Source of the DNA: Ignavibacteria bacterium UBA7675
Lineage (GTDB): Bacteria; Bacteroidota; Ignavibacteria; Kapaibacteriales; UB7675
DNA: 13,925 bases
Reading direction: 5' to 3'
Assembly (NCBI GenBank): GCA_002483085.1
Contig: DLHF01000083.1
Span: forward strand, 1-13,925
Shown here: positions 1 to 7,864 of the stretch, in pieces
How the letters are laid out: each line of letters begins with the position of its first letter
Numbering within the stretch: position 1 is the stretch's first letter
Program-made: the position numbers and the translations under genes
Notes under the pieces: generated by a model
Database searches by the model: none
Told to the model about the DNA's origin: nothing
What the model saw: the letters and a program-made list of their open reading frames with translations, nothing else

Positions 1-78
1 TCGCAAGCTAAACGACGGGAATCGTATCGCAAGCTAAACGATGGAAATTGCACCGCAAGCTAAACGACGGGAATAATG
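1..78. repeat. Tandem array, three copies of a 26-base repeat, cut by the window edge
   Basis: Three units begin at 1, 27 and 53. Each has a conserved core of about 21 bases reading CGCAAGCTAAACGACGGGAA plus T, followed by four or five variable bases. Units 1 and 3 match through the core. Unit 2 differs at two core positions (C to T and G to A). The period of 26 is not a multiple of three, so the array cannot be a repeated peptide. The variable part is far too short to be a CRISPR spacer. The array probably continues to the left of the window, so its true copy number is unknown. It lies downstream of the MFS gene. Function is unknown. Confidence 0.85.
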
Positions 79-347
79 GCACAAGGCGATCAATTTTCGG
101 GAACCGTCCGCAGATTGCAATAACGGCAATTCAATAAAATACACCCACTTTTCTCGGATAGGCAAGTAATGCGCGCTAACATCTTCGCCCTCGCTTTGGT
201 CTCTGCACCGCGCAGCACTCTCGCCGCGTGTTGTTCAACCTCTCTCGCGGATACTACGCGACAGTTGGCAACGGCTGCCATCATTGCAGCACAACCGTCG
301 TGCGAGAATACGACAACAATTCCAGACCAACGGCGCACAGGGGCAAA
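79..347. other. Gap downstream of the MFS gene, no convincing gene
   Basis: This stretch lies between the tandem repeats and the MFS stop codon. I see no terminator with a T-run on the minus strand. A minus-strand frame is open from the MFS stop codon down to position 90: 82 codons from a GTG at 338, in the same frame as the MFS gene. Its product is rich in Ala, Arg and Val, shows no motif I recognise and has no ribosome-binding site, so I do not call it a gene. Small imperfect stems exist around 258-310 (for example GCTGC/GCAGC), but they are too short to interpret. Confidence 0.5.
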
Positions 348-1601
348 CTATGGCTCAACACGAATCTGCTGGTCGGAGCCACTGTCTGGATGCAGCCGTA
401 GGAATGCCAGGATAGAGAGCAAAAGCAGACCAGCAATGATAAAACACCACTGCATACCTACATGTGAAGCTACCCAACCACAGATGACCGGCGATAGCAG
501 ATTGCCGAGCAGAGTAGCGCTCGAAGCCAATCCCATCAATCCTCCCCTTGTGTCTTCCGGTGCGCGCTTGCTGAGAGCAATGTACAGTGTAGGAATGAGC
601 GCAGCCGTGAAAACACCAATCACCACGCGAAGCGGAAACAGGTACTCATACGAAGGAACAAATGCCTGCAACATAATAGCACCCCCGACAAATGGCAGGG
701 CAAGGGCAAGCGTTTTTCGGTAATCCTGCCGGTCGTTTCTTTTGCCCCACACGGGTGCAAATATTGCCGAGAATAAGCCTGCGCTGCCGAGCATGACGCC
801 CGTGAGTGTCTTCAACAGATTGGCAGGCGTGTTGAGAGATTCGAGAAACAGCACAAAAATAGGACTAGAGAAGACAATACCGGACTGCACAACAACAATG
901 AATAGCAGAATCTGCCGTAGCTCGGGTCGGTCGAGTATGAAGCGGATATTTTCACGCACTTGCCTCGGCTTTGCAACCCTGCCCGACACCTTGTTCTCAC
1001 GCACGAATAGCACAATGATAATCCCGCTTAGGAAGCACAAAACCGCCACGACGACAAACACACTTCGCAGGCCGAAGAAATCGGCAATGACGCCACCAAT
1101 AAGTGGGCCTACAACTGTACCGGAGGAAATAGAAGTCTGGAGAAATCCAATGGCAAAACCCGACTGGGAAGCTGGTGTCGACGAAGAAACGAGGGCAAGC
1201 GAGGCAGCAACAAAGCCACTAACAGCCCCCTGGAAAACTCGCAGAAAAAAAAGCTGCCAGACGTCTTGGGCAAAAGCCATCAGAAACACAGAGACGGCAA
1301 GGCCAAAAACAGCGCGTATGACCATCGGCTTCTTACCGTACTTATCGCCGAGTGCACCCCAGATAGGAGTGGTAATAAACGAGAGGAAAAATGGACCTGC
1401 TTGCACCAACCCGGCCCAGCGCTTTGTCTCCGCCAGATCATTGACACCGAGTTCTCTGATAAATAATGGAAGGAAAGGCACACATGCACTCATCCCGATC
1501 ATGGCAATAAGCTGTGCAGCCCATAAAATATAGAGATTGCGCTTCCAAGAAAAATCGTCCGAAGGAGGTACATGATCCGACTGGTCGGCCTCGTTATCCA
1601 T
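348..1601 (-). CDS. MFS exporter, DHA1 family, MdtG-like
   Basis: This is an inner-membrane secondary transporter of 417 residues with the usual twelve hydrophobic segments in two halves. The start at residue context MDNEADQ is chosen because MdtG-type proteins begin a dozen or so residues before the WKRNL segment, seen here at 19-23. An in-frame ATG at 1652 would add 17 unlikely residues. MFS motif A is clear: GALGDKYGKKPMV at 82-94. The N-terminal half tracks E. coli MdtG closely from memory (WKRNL, LGV, the AQ-WQ-LR stretch and the LGP-type motif in TM5). The gene overlaps the preceding glycosyltransferase by 8 bases (ATGGATAA), which suggests translational coupling. MdtG relatives export drugs, but the substrate here cannot be read from sequence, and the glycosyltransferase neighbour leaves a glycoconjugate-related substrate open. 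No terminator is visible after it. Confidence 0.9.
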   Translation of the reverse strand: MDNEADQSDHVPPSDDFSWKRNLYILWAAQLIAMIGMSACVPFLPLFIRELGVNDLAETKRWAGLVQAGPFFLSFITTPIWGALGDKYGKKPMVIRAVFGLAVSVFLMAFAQDVWQLFFLRVFQGAVSGFVAASLALVSSSTPASQSGFAIGFLQTSISSGTVVGPLIGGVIADFFGLRSVFVVVAVLCFLSGIIIVLFVRENKVSGRVAKPRQVRENIRFILDRPELRQILLFIVVVQSGIVFSSPIFVLFLESLNTPANLLKTLTGVMLGSAGLFSAIFAPVWGKRNDRQDYRKTLALALPFVGGAIMLQAFVPSYEYLFPLRVVIGVFTAALIPTLYIALSKRAPEDTRGGLMGLASSATLLGNLLSPVICGWVASHVGMQWCFIIAGLLLLSILAFLRLHPDSGSDQQIRVEP

Positions 1602-2298
1602 TGCGATGGAGCTTTTTAATAGAAAGCAGTTCAAAAAACATGCGTGTGGCATCTGTAAGCGGGTTCACCGTAGTTCGCTCGTCATTGTACCACTCTACAG
1701 CAACTTGGTCTATATTCAATTGCAGTATTTTCGCCAAATAGAGCACTTCCACATCAAAGCCAAACCCATCAATCTTTGTTCTACTAAATACAGCTTGTGC
1801 TGCCGAGCTGCGAAAGCCCTTAAAACCACACTGGGTATCCCTGATTCCCTGGAACAACAGTGCCTGCACAAAAAAATTAAACAGCTTCCCCATACGCTCG
1901 CGATACCAAGGCTGGTGGACTTTGATAAATGTTTCGTCGAGAGCTCGGCTGCCGATACACACATCGGCTCCCTGCTCCAACCGCGCCAACACTTTGGAGG
2001 TCTCCCCCACTGGCGTAGAGAAGTCAGCATCGGAGAAGATACGATAGGTTCCACGAGATTCAAGCATACCACGGCGCACGGCAGCTCCTTTGCCCATATT
2101 ACGCGGCTGTGGCAAGACAATAACAGAAGGGAATGCCTGCGCTACACGCACCGTGTTATCGCGCGAACCATCGTCGACGACAACTATTTCCGTTGTGTAG
2201 GGCTGCCCGGAGAAATAATCAACCGCCTTGCGGAGAGACTGCTCAAGACGCGATTCCTCGTTGTACGCAGGAATGATAAAAGAAAGGTATGGAGCCAT
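1594..2298 (-). CDS. Family-2 glycosyltransferase, ALG5/dolichyl-phosphate glucosyltransferase-like
   Basis: The 234-residue protein is a complete GT-A glycosyltransferase. FIIPAYNEE is at 8-16, VVVDDGS at 39-45, the metal-binding DAD at 90-92 within SDADFSTP, the IGSR block at 115-118, RDTQCGFKGF at 153-162, and GFGFDVE followed by the V-EW-N-----VNPL segment at 178-213. This motif order is that of enzymes loading a nucleotide sugar onto a polyprenyl (dolichyl) phosphate, such as ALG5. No transmembrane segment is present, so it should be a soluble or peripheral enzyme at the cytoplasmic face. It follows the DUF2723 gene and overlaps the MFS gene. I infer that it makes the lipid-linked sugar donor for DUF2723. 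The exact sugar (glucose, mannose or other) cannot be told. No Shine-Dalgarno precedes the ATG. Confidence 0.9.
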   Translation of the reverse strand: MAPYLSFIIPAYNEESRLEQSLRKAVDYFSGQPYTTEIVVVDDGSRDNTVRVAQAFPSVIVLPQPRNMGKGAAVRRGMLESRGTYRIFSDADFSTPVGETSKVLARLEQGADVCIGSRALDETFIKVHQPWYRERMGKLFNFFVQALLFQGIRDTQCGFKGFRSSAAQAVFSRTKIDGFGFDVEVLYLAKILQLNIDQVAVEWYNDERTTVNPLTDATRMFFELLSIKKLHRNG

Positions 2299-2323
2299 GA
2301 AGTGTCAGTGCAATGAAAGTCGC

Positions 2324-2366
2324 AAAAAAAAGCAGGCACCCGAATGGAATCCATCCGGGTGCCTGC
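2324..2366 (-). terminator. Rho-independent terminator of the DUF2723 gene
   Basis: A perfect 11-base-pair G+C-rich stem (GCAGGCACCCG at 2332-2342 with its complement at 2356-2366 on the plus strand) encloses a 13-base interval that can pair further across one mismatch. On the minus strand it is followed by eight T residues at 2331-2324. It begins 30 bases after the DUF2723 stop codon and ends only 25 bases before the glycosyltransferase ATG. Transcription of the next two genes must therefore come from read-through or from a promoter in or just before this hairpin. Confidence 0.93.
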
Positions 2367-2373
2367 AAAGATA
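2366..2373 (-). promoter_or_regulatory. Candidate -7 element (TATCTTTG) for the glycosyltransferase-MFS pair
   Basis: The minus strand reads TATCTTTG, an exact match to the Bacteroidota -7 consensus TAnnTTTG, 68 bases before the glycosyltransferase ATG. Its last base is the first base of the terminator stem, so the expected start site (about 2362) falls inside the 5' arm of the hairpin. A TTTC lies about 18 bases upstream in place of the usual TTTG or TTG, so the upstream element is weak. It is the only reasonable promoter I see after the terminator begins. Confidence 0.4.
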
Positions 2374-2395
2374 CGAAAAATATGCGAACAGGAAA

Positions 2396-5300
2396 TTACT
2401 GCGGAGTCGACGTACCAACACCATCCTGCCGTGCTGTATCCACCATGGGAGCCAAACCTGCTTTTTTGCGAAGTTCATTGACTTTTTCCTGGATAGCGGA
2501 TACCGATCCAGCAAAGTACATATTGCCCGACGATGAGTAGCTTTTCATCAGCGATTCGGCAACAGCAATTGCACCGGGATAGTCGCCCTTGTCTTCATAT
2601 TTGGATATCTCCATCTGGTCGATTTGCATCTGAATGCTTGGATCATTGCCACGAGCTGTGCCCAAACGCTGTAGCACGGCTTTCGCCTTGTCGTATTCGC
2701 CCAGAATCCGGTAGCCATTAGCAGCCATTAAGAACGGATAGTACGAATACTGATCTTGCTGCATTTTCTCCGGGTTGCTCATAAATTCATTGACAAGACG
2801 CTCTGTTTTCTCCACAGTCATACGCGCAAATTCTTTTGCCTGCTTCTCAGCACCAGCCTTGTCGTACAAGTCGCCAAGCTGATACTCAAGCTGATACGGC
2901 ATCGGGAACTGCTGGGGGGAAATGTAAGCATTCATGGAGTCGAGCACAGCCACCGCTTTCTGCGAATTACCCTTGTTAGTGAGCCAGTTCGCATAGTTCA
3001 TGTAGATTGAGCGGTAATTGAACATCAGGCGGCGATGTACTTCATCGTAGTACACATGAGGATTGTTGAGATTACGCAGCTTCATGCTGTAGTGCGGCTC
3101 TTTATAGAAGGTATCACCGGGAAGGATGTTCAGGATAGTCTTATCCATAATCTCGGGCGACACATCATAGCTATAGTACGAACCGCCGCGATTGCGCGAC
3201 ACTGGAAAAGGGCAGATACGCAGCGCCATGCCTTCCATGCGGAAGTGATCTTCGAGACCACAGTAAGCATCCGGACCAACCGACATAGAATAGTAAATCG
3301 GGCGTGTCCAGCGAACTTGCCGAAGAATGTCGAGCACAAGCTGATCTTGCACACGGAATGCGTAGTATTGCTTGCCCTCTCTCGGAGCTCCATATGGCGA
3401 GCCAACAAAGGTAAACTGCATTTTGCTATTAGCAAGAGCAGTAGGATCGCTGGTGTACTGCTTCATCACTGCAGGCTCTACCGGAATTGTAATCACACGC
3501 GCTTCGCCAAATTCATAGCTCAGTGCATCTGAATCGTAGTCGTTATCCACCTGTAGCTTTTCATCAGGGAAGCTCAGAGGAATCTTTTTCGCACCCCACG
3601 GCTCCTGATTTTTCAATTGGTCTACATACCACAGCGTATTACCAAGACTGAGGTTCACAATACGGACATCGCGACGCACGCCCTCTACATCCTGCAAGAA
3701 CCATACGGGGAATGTGTCGTTGTCGCCATTGGTAAAGACAATTGCGTCTTTTTCTACACTCTGAAGAATGTTGTAAGCATAGTCAAATGGCAGGAAATTG
3801 CCCGCACGGTCGTGCATTTTCCATCCGCCCCAAGCCATGTTTAAAGGCACCAAGAACATGCACACCACGACAATAGCTGCCGAGCCTGCGGTCTTCAGTT
3901 TATCCTTGTACAGTGCGTCGATAAGCGCATACACGCCCATACCAATCCACAAACAGAAGATCATAAACGAACCGACATAGAAATAGTCGCGCTCGCGGGG
4001 CTGGGGCTGCTGTTGATTCTGATAAATAGCCGCCAGCACACCCATTGCCAGAAACATAATAAAGTACACCCACGCCATACGCGAATCGCGGTAGAAGTGG
4101 AACATCAGGCCAATCAAACCGATCAGGAGTGGCAAAGCAAAGAACCGAATGGGAAACAAGTGGCCATATCCGGTGTCTGCATTGGCAGCTTTGGCTTCCG
4201 CACTTACTGCGAACCACGCCGCATCGTGATCTTGTACATCGCTCTGGCGTCCTACAAAGTTCCAGAAGAAATAGCGCAAGTACATGTGGTCGATCTGGTA
4301 CTTGAACAAGTAGCTGAGCTCTCCACCAAGGTTAATTTTGCTATTGGCGTAGTCCGGCACATTGAGATCAACACCATCACTGCGGCTCACTCTCTTATAT
4401 TCTATACCATTCCATTCGCCATATTCGCGGTAGTAGCGGGCAAAGGTCGGGTCTTCGCCTTCAGGTCGGTAGCGGCGCGGCCACATGGGAGCGTCGCCGT
4501 ATTGCTCGCGACCCAGATACGAAACGAGTTTTTCGAGGTTATTCGGATTGTTCTCGTTCATTGGTGTATAGGCATTAGCGCGCAGAAGGATATGCGTATA
4601 GGTGCTGTAGCCGAGGATAATAAGTACAAATGACGCGCATACCAACGCGAGTACCTGGCGATTTTTCTTCATACCAACCCATACGCCATAAGCTGCGGCA
4701 AACACGCTTGCAACAGCTATGATAGTAAGGAAAGGGCTGCTGCGCACCCAATACTCTTTAGCTTCATTTTTGAAGGGTAAATTGCCAGCCAGAAGCGCGG
4801 GAAACATCTTGACAATACCGGGATAAATGCCAAAGAACAAGACAACCGCAATTATACCAGCAATGATCAAGCCTCTCGTCGTTACCTGATACTTGCGGAA
4901 ATACACAAGCAGAACGATGGAGAACACAGCGAGAACACTGAGAAGGTGTACACCAGTGGCAAGCCCCATCAGGTAGGCAATAAGCAGCAAATAGCGCTCA
5001 TGCCCCGGCTCGTCGGCTCGCTCATTCCAGCGCATCATCAGATACACAACTACTGCTACAAACAGCGTGGAAAGCGCGTACACCTCGGATTCTACAGCGT
5101 TAAACCAGAATGTGTCGCTAAAGGTTAAGGCCATTGCACCAACGAACGACGAGCCGAAAACGGCCATAGCCTCTTCGAAGGTATCTACATTCTTGCCGCG
5201 AAGATTATTGAGAACTTTTACGCCCACGAGGTACAGCAGAAGCACACAAAGGGCACTGGCAAATACCGAGACAAGGTTTACCCGCCAGCCTTCGTCGCCA

Positions 5301-5506
5301 AACGGTATAAGGCTGTGGAACAGTTTTCCTATCATAAGGAACAGCGGAGCTCCCGGAGGGTGAGGCACTTGCTGCTGTACCGATGCAGCGGTAAACTCAC
5401 CGCAGTCCCAGAAGGGCACCGACGGCTGCACGGTCATTAAGTAAGTAACCAGGGAAATAAGGAACGCCAATCCGGCAAATGACCGGTGCAAAAGCTTTGT
5501 GTTCAT
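2396..5506 (-). CDS. DUF2723 integral-membrane glycosyltransferase (GT-C type, TMEM260-like)
   Basis: The 1036-residue protein has a polytopic N-terminal half (hydrophobic segments near 10-26, 79-98, 113-130, 142-157, 172-202, 211-235, 257-278 and 286-303, and again within about 452-558). A soluble region follows, and then a C-terminal helical-repeat part (about 850-1010) with TPR-like pairs. Family hallmarks are VPFWDCGEF at 30-38 (D34 and E37 resemble the acidic catalytic loop of GT-C mannosyltransferases), NAVESEVYA at 136-144, QPQPRERDYFY at 500-510 and NGDNDTFPVWF at 593-603. The human relative TMEM260 is a protein O-mannosyltransferase. Bacterial DUF2723 proteins are typical of Bacteroidota-like genomes, at about this length. 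I infer transfer of a lipid-linked sugar to exported proteins on the periplasmic side. It is followed by its own terminator and then the ALG5-like gene. Confidence 0.88.
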   Translation of the reverse strand: MNTKLLHRSFAGLAFLISLVTYLMTVQPSVPFWDCGEFTAASVQQQVPHPPGAPLFLMIGKLFHSLIPFGDEGWRVNLVSVFASALCVLLLYLVGVKVLNNLRGKNVDTFEEAMAVFGSSFVGAMALTFSDTFWFNAVESEVYALSTLFVAVVVYLMMRWNERADEPGHERYLLLIAYLMGLATGVHLLSVLAVFSIVLLVYFRKYQVTTRGLIIAGIIAVVLFFGIYPGIVKMFPALLAGNLPFKNEAKEYWVRSSPFLTIIAVASVFAAAYGVWVGMKKNRQVLALVCASFVLIILGYSTYTHILLRANAYTPMNENNPNNLEKLVSYLGREQYGDAPMWPRRYRPEGEDPTFARYYREYGEWNGIEYKRVSRSDGVDLNVPDYANSKINLGGELSYLFKYQIDHMYLRYFFWNFVGRQSDVQDHDAAWFAVSAEAKAANADTGYGHLFPIRFFALPLLIGLIGLMFHFYRDSRMAWVYFIMFLAMGVLAAIYQNQQQPQPRERDYFYVGSFMIFCLWIGMGVYALIDALYKDKLKTAGSAAIVVVCMFLVPLNMAWGGWKMHDRAGNFLPFDYAYNILQSVEKDAIVFTNGDNDTFPVWFLQDVEGVRRDVRIVNLSLGNTLWYVDQLKNQEPWGAKKIPLSFPDEKLQVDNDYDSDALSYEFGEARVITIPVEPAVMKQYTSDPTALANSKMQFTFVGSPYGAPREGKQYYAFRVQDQLVLDILRQVRWTRPIYYSMSVGPDAYCGLEDHFRMEGMALRICPFPVSRNRGGSYYSYDVSPEIMDKTILNILPGDTFYKEPHYSMKLRNLNNPHVYYDEVHRRLMFNYRSIYMNYANWLTNKGNSQKAVAVLDSMNAYISPQQFPMPYQLEYQLGDLYDKAGAEKQAKEFARMTVEKTERLVNEFMSNPEKMQQDQYSYYPFLMAANGYRILGEYDKAKAVLQRLGTARGNDPSIQMQIDQMEISKYEDKGDYPGAIAVAESLMKSYSSSGNMYFAGSVSAIQEKVNELRKKAGLAPMVDTARQDGVGTSTPQ

Positions 5507-5544
5507 TCGTGTACCTGAAAGCTGTGTAACTATATCAGAATATG

Positions 5545-5591
5545 AATTTCCGAGGTCTTAACAGAAGAACTGGTGTTCTGTCTGGAAAATT
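5545..5591 (-). promoter_or_regulatory. Two-tier inverted repeat in the DUF2723 leader
   Basis: The inner stem is ACAGAA at 5561-5566 pairing with TTCTGT at 5576-5581 (loop of nine). The outer stem is AATTTCC at 5545-5551 against GGAAAATT at 5584-5591, with a one-base bulge. No T-run follows on the minus strand, so it is a poor terminator for hemW. If the candidate promoter at 5596-5603 is right, this structure would form the very 5' end of the DUF2723 mRNA. Confidence 0.35.
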
Positions 5592-5595
5592 CTTA

Positions 5596-5603
5596 CAAAG
5601 TTA
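5596..5603 (-). promoter_or_regulatory. Candidate -7 element (TAACTTTG) for the DUF2723 gene
   Basis: On the minus strand TAACTTTG matches TAnnTTTG exactly, 90 bases before the DUF2723 ATG and within the 158-base gap after hemW. A TTTG lies upstream, but its 15-base spacing to the box is shorter than the usual 17 to 23. This would give the DUF2723 gene expression separate from lepB1-hemW. Confidence 0.4.
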
Positions 5604-5664
5604 TTCTTTTTGGGCATACAAACCAGAAGAAATTTCGCTGCCAAAGTACGGTCTGCCGCACCGC

Positions 5665-6912
5665 TTATTGGCGAATATCGGGTAGAGAAACAGAGATAGG
5701 TTGTACATCATGATGTTCCTGAACAATGCGATCCGTAGCGGGAACTGCTGTCTGCCATTGTTCGCCACATGCCTGTTCAAGCAGTGCTATCACTTCTGTT
5801 GTCAGTGCATCGCACAACCGATACCCGTCCGGAGTCAACGCAAGCCTGTTGTCCTCCACAAGAAGTAAGTGTTCTCCTGCTGTGCGCTCGTACAAAGGCT
5901 GTAGCACTGTGTGCAGGTCGATGCCGAAATCGCGTTGGAAAGCTGCCATGTCGATGCCTTGCGAACGCAACTCCAAAAAAGCCCGTTCAAACATCACGGT
6001 TATCCCTTCGATACGCTCGCTGTTTACAACAGGAAGCTGCCCTTTGTCCAGCTCGTCCATGTACCGGGAGAGACTGCGCACATTCCAGTAGCGCGTTCCG
6101 CCGATATAGCCATGCGCCGAAGGGCCGAAGCTGATGTATTCCCTGCCCTGCCAATACAAGAGATTATGACGGCATTCTCTGCCCATCCGCGCGAAATTCG
6201 ATACTTCGTACTGCCTGTACCCGTGCGCGGCGAGAAAGTTCATGGTGAATTCATACATTTCTGCATCGAGGTCTTCGTCGGCCTCGTGCACTTCGCCACG
6301 GAGCTTCATGGCGTTGAGCGGCGTTCCTTCTTCAAAGATGAGACTGTAGGCGGAAATATGTTCGGTGCCAAGCGCGACTGCTGTTTCTACATTAGTTTTC
6401 CAACGGTCGAACGTCTGGTCGGGCAGCGCAAAAATTAGGTCGATGTTAATATTGTCAAACCCAGTGGCACGCGCAAGTTCCACCGCTTCCCGAGCCTGTG
6501 CCGGCGAGTGAATGCGCGTCAGAAAGGCGAGGTCATCATCGAAAAAAGACTGGACACCAAAGCTCAGTCGGTTGATTCCCAGCGAACGGTAAGCTGTAAG
6601 CGATTCGAGGCTGACAGTACCGGGGTTGCATTCCATTGTCCACTCGCTCCCCTGCTCAAAACGGAAATGCTTGTGCAAAGTAGCAAGGATCATTTCTACA
6701 TGTTCGGGTTTCATAAGCGAGGGAGTGCCGCCGCCAAAAAACAATGTCGATATGGTGCGGTCTTCGTCCGGCAATACGGCGGCGCGCATGTCGATTTCCC
6801 GTACAAGCGAGCGGAGAAACGACTCCATCAGATGAGTAGTCTCTATGGAGTAGAAGTCGCAGTACAGGCACTTTTTTTCGCAAAATGGGATGTGTATATA
6901 GAGACCGCGCAT
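5665..6912 (-). CDS. hemW: Radical SAM haem chaperone HemW
   Basis: The cytoplasmic protein has 415 residues. The radical-SAM cluster motif is CEKKCLYCDF with C11, C15 and C18. The fourth position is F20, as in HemW and unlike the CxxxCxxCxC of true coproporphyrinogen dehydrogenase HemN. Further family blocks are FFGGGTPSL (58-66), GINRLSFGVQSF (112-123), NIDLIFALPDQT (156-167), ISAYSLIFEEGTPL (186-199), QYEVSNFAR (234-242) and the haem-binding-region HNLLYW (249-254). A winged-helix C-terminal domain ends near 375. About 35 residues then extend beyond the typical 378-residue length and carry no motif I recognise. HemW inserts haem into membrane proteins such as respiratory enzymes. The ATG is 7 bases after the lepB1 stop codon, so the two genes are probably cotranscribed. 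Confidence 0.95.
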   Translation of the reverse strand: MRGLYIHIPFCEKKCLYCDFYSIETTHLMESFLRSLVREIDMRAAVLPDEDRTISTLFFGGGTPSLMKPEHVEMILATLHKHFRFEQGSEWTMECNPGTVSLESLTAYRSLGINRLSFGVQSFFDDDLAFLTRIHSPAQAREAVELARATGFDNINIDLIFALPDQTFDRWKTNVETAVALGTEHISAYSLIFEEGTPLNAMKLRGEVHEADEDLDAEMYEFTMNFLAAHGYRQYEVSNFARMGRECRHNLLYWQGREYISFGPSAHGYIGGTRYWNVRSLSRYMDELDKGQLPVVNSERIEGITVMFERAFLELRSQGIDMAAFQRDFGIDLHTVLQPLYERTAGEHLLLVEDNRLALTPDGYRLCDALTTEVIALLEQACGEQWQTAVPATDRIVQEHHDVQPISVSLPDIRQ

Positions 6913-6919
6913 GGTATTA

Positions 6920-7864
6920 TCAATAAATCAGGTTTCCAATGCGATTCCAGCGTATGCCGAAGTCGCCGTTGGGCTTTTCGCCGTTGGACCAGTAGACAGT
7001 CAGAGCCTCGCCAATAATATTGGATTCCGGCACCAAGCCCCAGAAGCGCGAGTCGTGACTGTTGCTGCGGTTGTCGCCCATCACAAAATAATAATCGTCG
7101 TGCACTGTGTAGTTGGCTGCTGGCGTGCCGTTGATATACACGAGCCGGTTGCGCACTTCTACGGCATTGCCTTCGCGCTCGATAAAATTCTTCCACCGCT
7201 CGATGTTCGCTATACCGATGTCGAGTACATCCCCCTGATGCGGTACAACAAATGATCGGATATTGGAAGGATTGCCTCTGAACAGTGTGTACATTTGCGA
7301 TGAACGCCTGCTCTGCCAGTATCCATAACCAGTGCTGGCCGCTTCCTGCGGAAATCCTAACTGTACACCGTTGACATACACTGTGTCGTGGATCAGGTTC
7401 AACGTATCGCCCGGGCGTGCTACTACGCGCTTGATATAGCGCTGCGGGTTGGCAGGCTCTACTTCGCCAGCCTCGCCGGGAAAATCAAAAATGATAATGT
7501 CGAATAGCTCTACCGAGCGGTACGTAAACCGCGCCTTAAAGGGAAGTTCAATCGACGTGAATGGAAGAGTGCGCGGCAGGCCGAAAGAATAGGCAACCTT
7601 ATTGACGATAATCTGGTCGCCAGCGAGCAGGGTGCTTTCCATCGAGCGCGAGGGAATATGAAACATCTCGATAAAAAACAGCTTGAGCAGAAAAGCGACA
7701 ATCAGGGCAAAGAACAGCGCTTCAGCAACATCGCGCGGCGTCATACCTCCAAGGCCATGAGCCGTTCGTGCCGTTGTATCTCCCGAAGCAGAGTTCTGCT
7801 TCTTCGCCTGTGTGTTCCGTGCCGTACTGGAGTTACTTGCAGTGTCGGAAGAAATATTCTTCAT
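6920..7864 (-). CDS. lepB: Signal peptidase I, copy 1
   Basis: The serine/lysine endopeptidase cleaves signal peptides at the outer face of the inner membrane. With the ATG at 7864 it has 314 residues. The longer frame to 7885 would start at TTG and add seven residues. A Ser/Thr/Ala-rich cytoplasmic tail (about 1-38) precedes one membrane anchor at about 46-67. The catalytic Ser74 lies in IPSRSMESTL and the catalytic Lys145 in RYIKRVVARPGD. The family block GDNRSNSHDSRFWG is near the C-terminus. A family-variable insert sits between the Lys box and the last block. It differs strongly from copy 2 outside the catalytic boxes, so this is an old duplication. It is coupled tightly to hemW downstream and is preceded by a 577-base gap. 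Confidence 0.95.
   Translation of the reverse strand: MKNISSDTASNSSTARNTQAKKQNSASGDTTARTAHGLGGMTPRDVAEALFFALIVAFLLKLFFIEMFHIPSRSMESTLLAGDQIIVNKVAYSFGLPRTLPFTSIELPFKARFTYRSVELFDIIIFDFPGEAGEVEPANPQRYIKRVVARPGDTLNLIHDTVYVNGVQLGFPQEAASTGYGYWQSRRSSQMYTLFRGNPSNIRSFVVPHQGDVLDIGIANIERWKNFIEREGNAVEVRNRLVYINGTPAANYTVHDDYYFVMGDNRSNSHDSRFWGLVPESNIIGEALTVYWSNGEKPNGDFGIRWNRIGNLIY

Noticed and set aside
1..78. CRISPR array
   Set aside because: The variable part between repeat cores is only four or five bases, there are no spacer-sized intervals, and no cas gene is in the window.
742..1533. 263-codon plus-strand ORF
   Set aside because: It is antisense to the MFS gene and low in hydrophobic structure, with no motif.
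1602..1652. Upstream ATG extending the MFS protein by 17 residues
   Set aside because: It would overlap the glycosyltransferase by 59 bases, and the extra residues are not expected in MdtG-type proteins. The ATG at 1601 fits the family length.
1606..2316. 236-codon plus-strand ORF
   Set aside because: It is the shadow of the ALG5-like glycosyltransferase, whose motifs are unambiguous.
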